Part shown: positions 62,118 through 64,000 of the stretch, piece by piece
How the letters are laid out: the number at the start of each line of letters is the position of its first letter
Position numbering within the stretch: the stretch's first letter is position 1
Source of the DNA: an uncultured Muribaculaceae bacterium
GTDB taxonomy: Bacteria; Bacteroidota; Bacteroidia; Bacteroidales; Muribaculaceae
Reading direction: 5' to 3'
Length of the DNA stretch: 64,000 nt
Assembly (NCBI GenBank): GCA_947178505.1
Contig: CAMWYR010000001.1
Location: 62,001 to 126,000 of the forward strand
The notes under the pieces: generated by a model
Told to the model about the DNA's origin: nothing
The model's input: the letters and a program-made list of their open reading frames with translations, nothing else
Database searches by the model: none
Made by a program: the position numbers and the translations under genes

Positions 62118-64000
62118 ATGAAAGAAGAAGAAAAAGTCTACACCACCGACACCGGACTGCCGGAGAACGCGTTCCGCGAGCTGGCCGCCGACGAGAAGTA
62201 CGTGCCGGTGATGCATCCGGCCCACGACCAGAAAGAGGTCACGCCCTACTCTGTGGGTATGGGTCTGGTGATGGCGATCGTGTTCAGTGCGGCTGCAGCC
62301 TATCTGGGGCTAAAGGTTGGCCAGGTGTTCGAAGCGGCAATTCCCATCGCCATCATCGCAGTTGGCCTCAGCAATGCCCTCGGCAAGAAGAATTCACTGG
62401 GACAGAACGTCATCATTCAGTCGATCGGCAGCTGCTCGGGCGTTATCGTAGCCGGCGCGATCTTCACGCTTCCGGCCCTCTATATCCTTCAGGGCACATA
62501 TCCCGACATTGTAGTTGATTTCTATCAGATTTTCCTCAGTTCGCTGCTCGGAGGTATTCTGGGCATCCTGTTCTTCATCCCCTTCCGTAAGTATTTCGTG
62601 AAGGATATGCACGGCAAGTATCCCTTCCCTGAAGCTACGGCCACGACGCAGGTGCTCGTATCGGGCATCCAGAGCGAGACAAAGGCCGAAGGCAAATCAG
62701 GTCAGGCCAAAACGCTCGTGATCGCATCTCTGATAGGCGGCATCTACGACTATATCGTTGCCACATTCGGCTGGTGGGCGGAGACAGTAGAGAGCACCGC
62801 ATCCACCTGGGGCCAGACCATTGCCGAAAAGACGAAACTCGTGCTGAGCTGCAATACCGGAGCAGCTCTTCTCGGACTTGGCTACATCGTGGGCCTCAAA
62901 TATGCCTTCGTGATTTTTGCCGGGTCGATATTCGTGTGGTGGATTGTCATTCCTCTGATGGGTACCTACGGAGCTCCTGAAATGGCAGCAATGGCTCCCG
63001 ACGCCATCTTCAAGGACTATGCGCGTATGATCGGCATCGGCGGTATCGCCATGGCCGGAGTTATCGGCATCGTTAAGTCGTGGCCCATCATCTGCAATGC
63101 CGTAGGGCTTGCAGGTCGTGAATTCAAGGGCACGAAATCAGATACAAAGGAAATGCGCTGGCAGATGGATATCTCGATGAAGAAAATCGTGTTCTTCATA
63201 GCGCTCGCGCTTGTGGCCGTCCTGATCTTCTTCTGGTTCGGAGTGATCCATACGTTCTGGCAGGCCCTCGTGGCATGGCTTGTAGTGACTCTAATCGCAT
63301 TCCTCTTCACCACCGTAGCGGCCAACGCGATAGCGATCGTGGGCAGCAACCCTGTGTCGGGCATGACACTGATGACACTCATCATCGCGTCTGCGATTTT
63401 CGTGGCTATCGGACTTAACGGCACAAGCGGCATCGTGGCCTCGATGGTGATCGGCGGCGTTGTCTGCACGGCCCTCTCAATGGCCGGCGGCTTCGTGACC
63501 GACCTGAAGATCGGCTACTGGCTCGGCTCCACACCCCGCAAGCAGGAATCCTGGAAATTCCTCGGCACGCTCGTATCAGCCGCAACTGTAGGCGGTGTGA
63601 TTATCGTGCTCAACAAGGTATACGGCTTCACCGGCGACAATGCGCTCGTGGCTCCGCAGGCCAATGCCATGGCAAAGGTGATCGAGCCCCTCATGATGGG
63701 CGGCGAGACCCCCTGGATTCTCTATATGGTCGGAGCGATCCTCGCCCTTATCCTCAACTGGCTTGGCGTGCCCGCTCTGGCATTCTGTCTCGGTATGTTC
63801 ATCCCGTTGTCGCTCAACACTCCGATGCTCGTGGGCGGAGCAGTGGCCTACTTCGTAAGCAATTCTTCCAAGGATAAGAAAGTGAACGATGCCCGTCGCG
63901 ACCGCGGCACGCTGCTCTCGTCGGGTCTTATCGCCGGAGGCGCACTCTTCGGTGTGTTCGCGGCAATCACGCGCTTCGCCGGCTTCGAATATGTGACTCC
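62118..64000 (+). CDS. OPT-family oligopeptide/metal-chelate transporter (partial)
   Basis: Starts at ATG 62118 (MKEEEKVYTTDTGLPENAFR) and runs open to the window edge, about 627 residues. After a 45-residue soluble N-terminus there are many helices. Family motifs include AAAAYLGLKVGQVFEAAIPI, NALGKKNSLGQNVIIQSIGS, YPFPEATATTQVLVSG and, later, NPVSGMTLMT. The family carries peptides or iron/copper chelates into the cell by proton symport. The 3' end lies beyond the window. Confidence 0.9.
   Translation, partial: MKEEEKVYTTDTGLPENAFRELAADEKYVPVMHPAHDQKEVTPYSVGMGLVMAIVFSAAAAYLGLKVGQVFEAAIPIAIIAVGLSNALGKKNSLGQNVIIQSIGSCSGVIVAGAIFTLPALYILQGTYPDIVVDFYQIFLSSLLGGILGILFFIPFRKYFVKDMHGKYPFPEATATTQVLVSGIQSETKAEGKSGQAKTLVIASLIGGIYDYIVATFGWWAETVESTASTWGQTIAEKTKLVLSCNTGAALLGLGYIVGLKYAFVIFAGSIFVWWIVIPLMGTYGAPEMAAMAPDAIFKDYARMIGIGGIAMAGVIGIVKSWPIICNAVGLAGREFKGTKSDTKEMRWQMDISMKKIVFFIALALVAVLIFFWFGVIHTFWQALVAWLVVTLIAFLFTTVAANAIAIVGSNPVSGMTLMTLIIASAIFVAIGLNGTSGIVASMVIGGVVCTALSMAGGFVTDLKIGYWLGSTPRKQESWKFLGTLVSAATVGGVIIVLNKVYGFTGDNALVAPQANAMAKVIEPLMMGGETPWILYMVGAILALILNWLGVPALAFCLGMFIPLSLNTPMLVGGAVAYFVSNSSKDKKVNDARRDRGTLLSSGLIAGGALFGVFAAITRFAGFEYVT

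Overview
This looks like chromosomal DNA of a gut Bacteroidales bacterium, most likely in or near Muribaculaceae. The evidence is Bacteroidetes-type promoters (TTTG, 19-20 bases, TAnnTTTG) in front of many genes with no clear Shine-Dalgarno sequence, SusC-like/OMP TonB receptors, an Mfa1/Mfa2-type (type V) pilus locus, and housekeeping proteins of Bacteroidetes length and sequence. The family assignment is inference, because there is no 16S rRNA gene here. I found no tRNA, rRNA, CRISPR array, insertion sequence or prophage.

Layout. 1-9,652: tail of an unknown gene, valS, a porin-like barrel protein, a DUF6155-like protein, alanine dehydrogenase (ald), an AspT-type exchanger and pncB. 9,839-15,173: a restriction-modification or defence cassette on the plus strand with its own promoter. 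It holds a 334-aa methylase-like protein without a visible NPPY, a 1,322-aa T5orf172-helicase-NPPY methylase, and a small third ORF in frame after the stop of the big gene. 15,200-17,051: a minus-strand operon of a MarR/OhrR-like regulator, a DsbA/FrnE-like oxidoreductase and a metallo-beta-lactamase-fold hydrolase. 17,158-20,008: LptD. 20,123-24,812: an oxalate-degradation cluster (formyl-CoA transferase, oxalyl-CoA decarboxylase, AEC-family permease) next to a cysteine-free thioredoxin-like protein. 25,017-32,000: pyruvate kinase, VanZ-like protein, Bcr/CflA-like exporter, a TonB receptor with a histidine-rich tail, DUF805 protein, small lipoprotein.

32,121-43,280: ribosomal protein S1, a tiny secreted protein resembling a lone T9SS C-terminal domain, IlvE, an HD-domain protein, a glutaminase-MFS-asparaginase operon, a second TonB receptor and purN. 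43,573-54,881: a five-gene pilus operon (major subunit, anchor, accessory pilin, two very large tip-type lipoproteins). A G8 tract lies in the -33 region of its promoter, and strong hairpins lie between the first two genes. 54,937-58,076: rplM-rpsI and rpsB-tsf with leaders and terminators. 58,152-64,000: PAP2 phosphatase, RecD-like helicase, enolase, and an OPT-family transporter cut by the window end.

Themes. Several genes fit life in the gut: oxalate decarboxylation, ammonia release from Gln/Asn (acid tolerance or nitrogen supply), alanine/aspartate exchange, pili with carbohydrate-binding-like modules, and thiol-stress control. Two families of short dispersed repeats sit mostly just behind stop codons. 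The points most worth following up are the unusual restriction-like cassette, the pilus operon with a shared Thr-Arg-(Ala/Ser) processing site in four pilins, and the 3'-end repeats.
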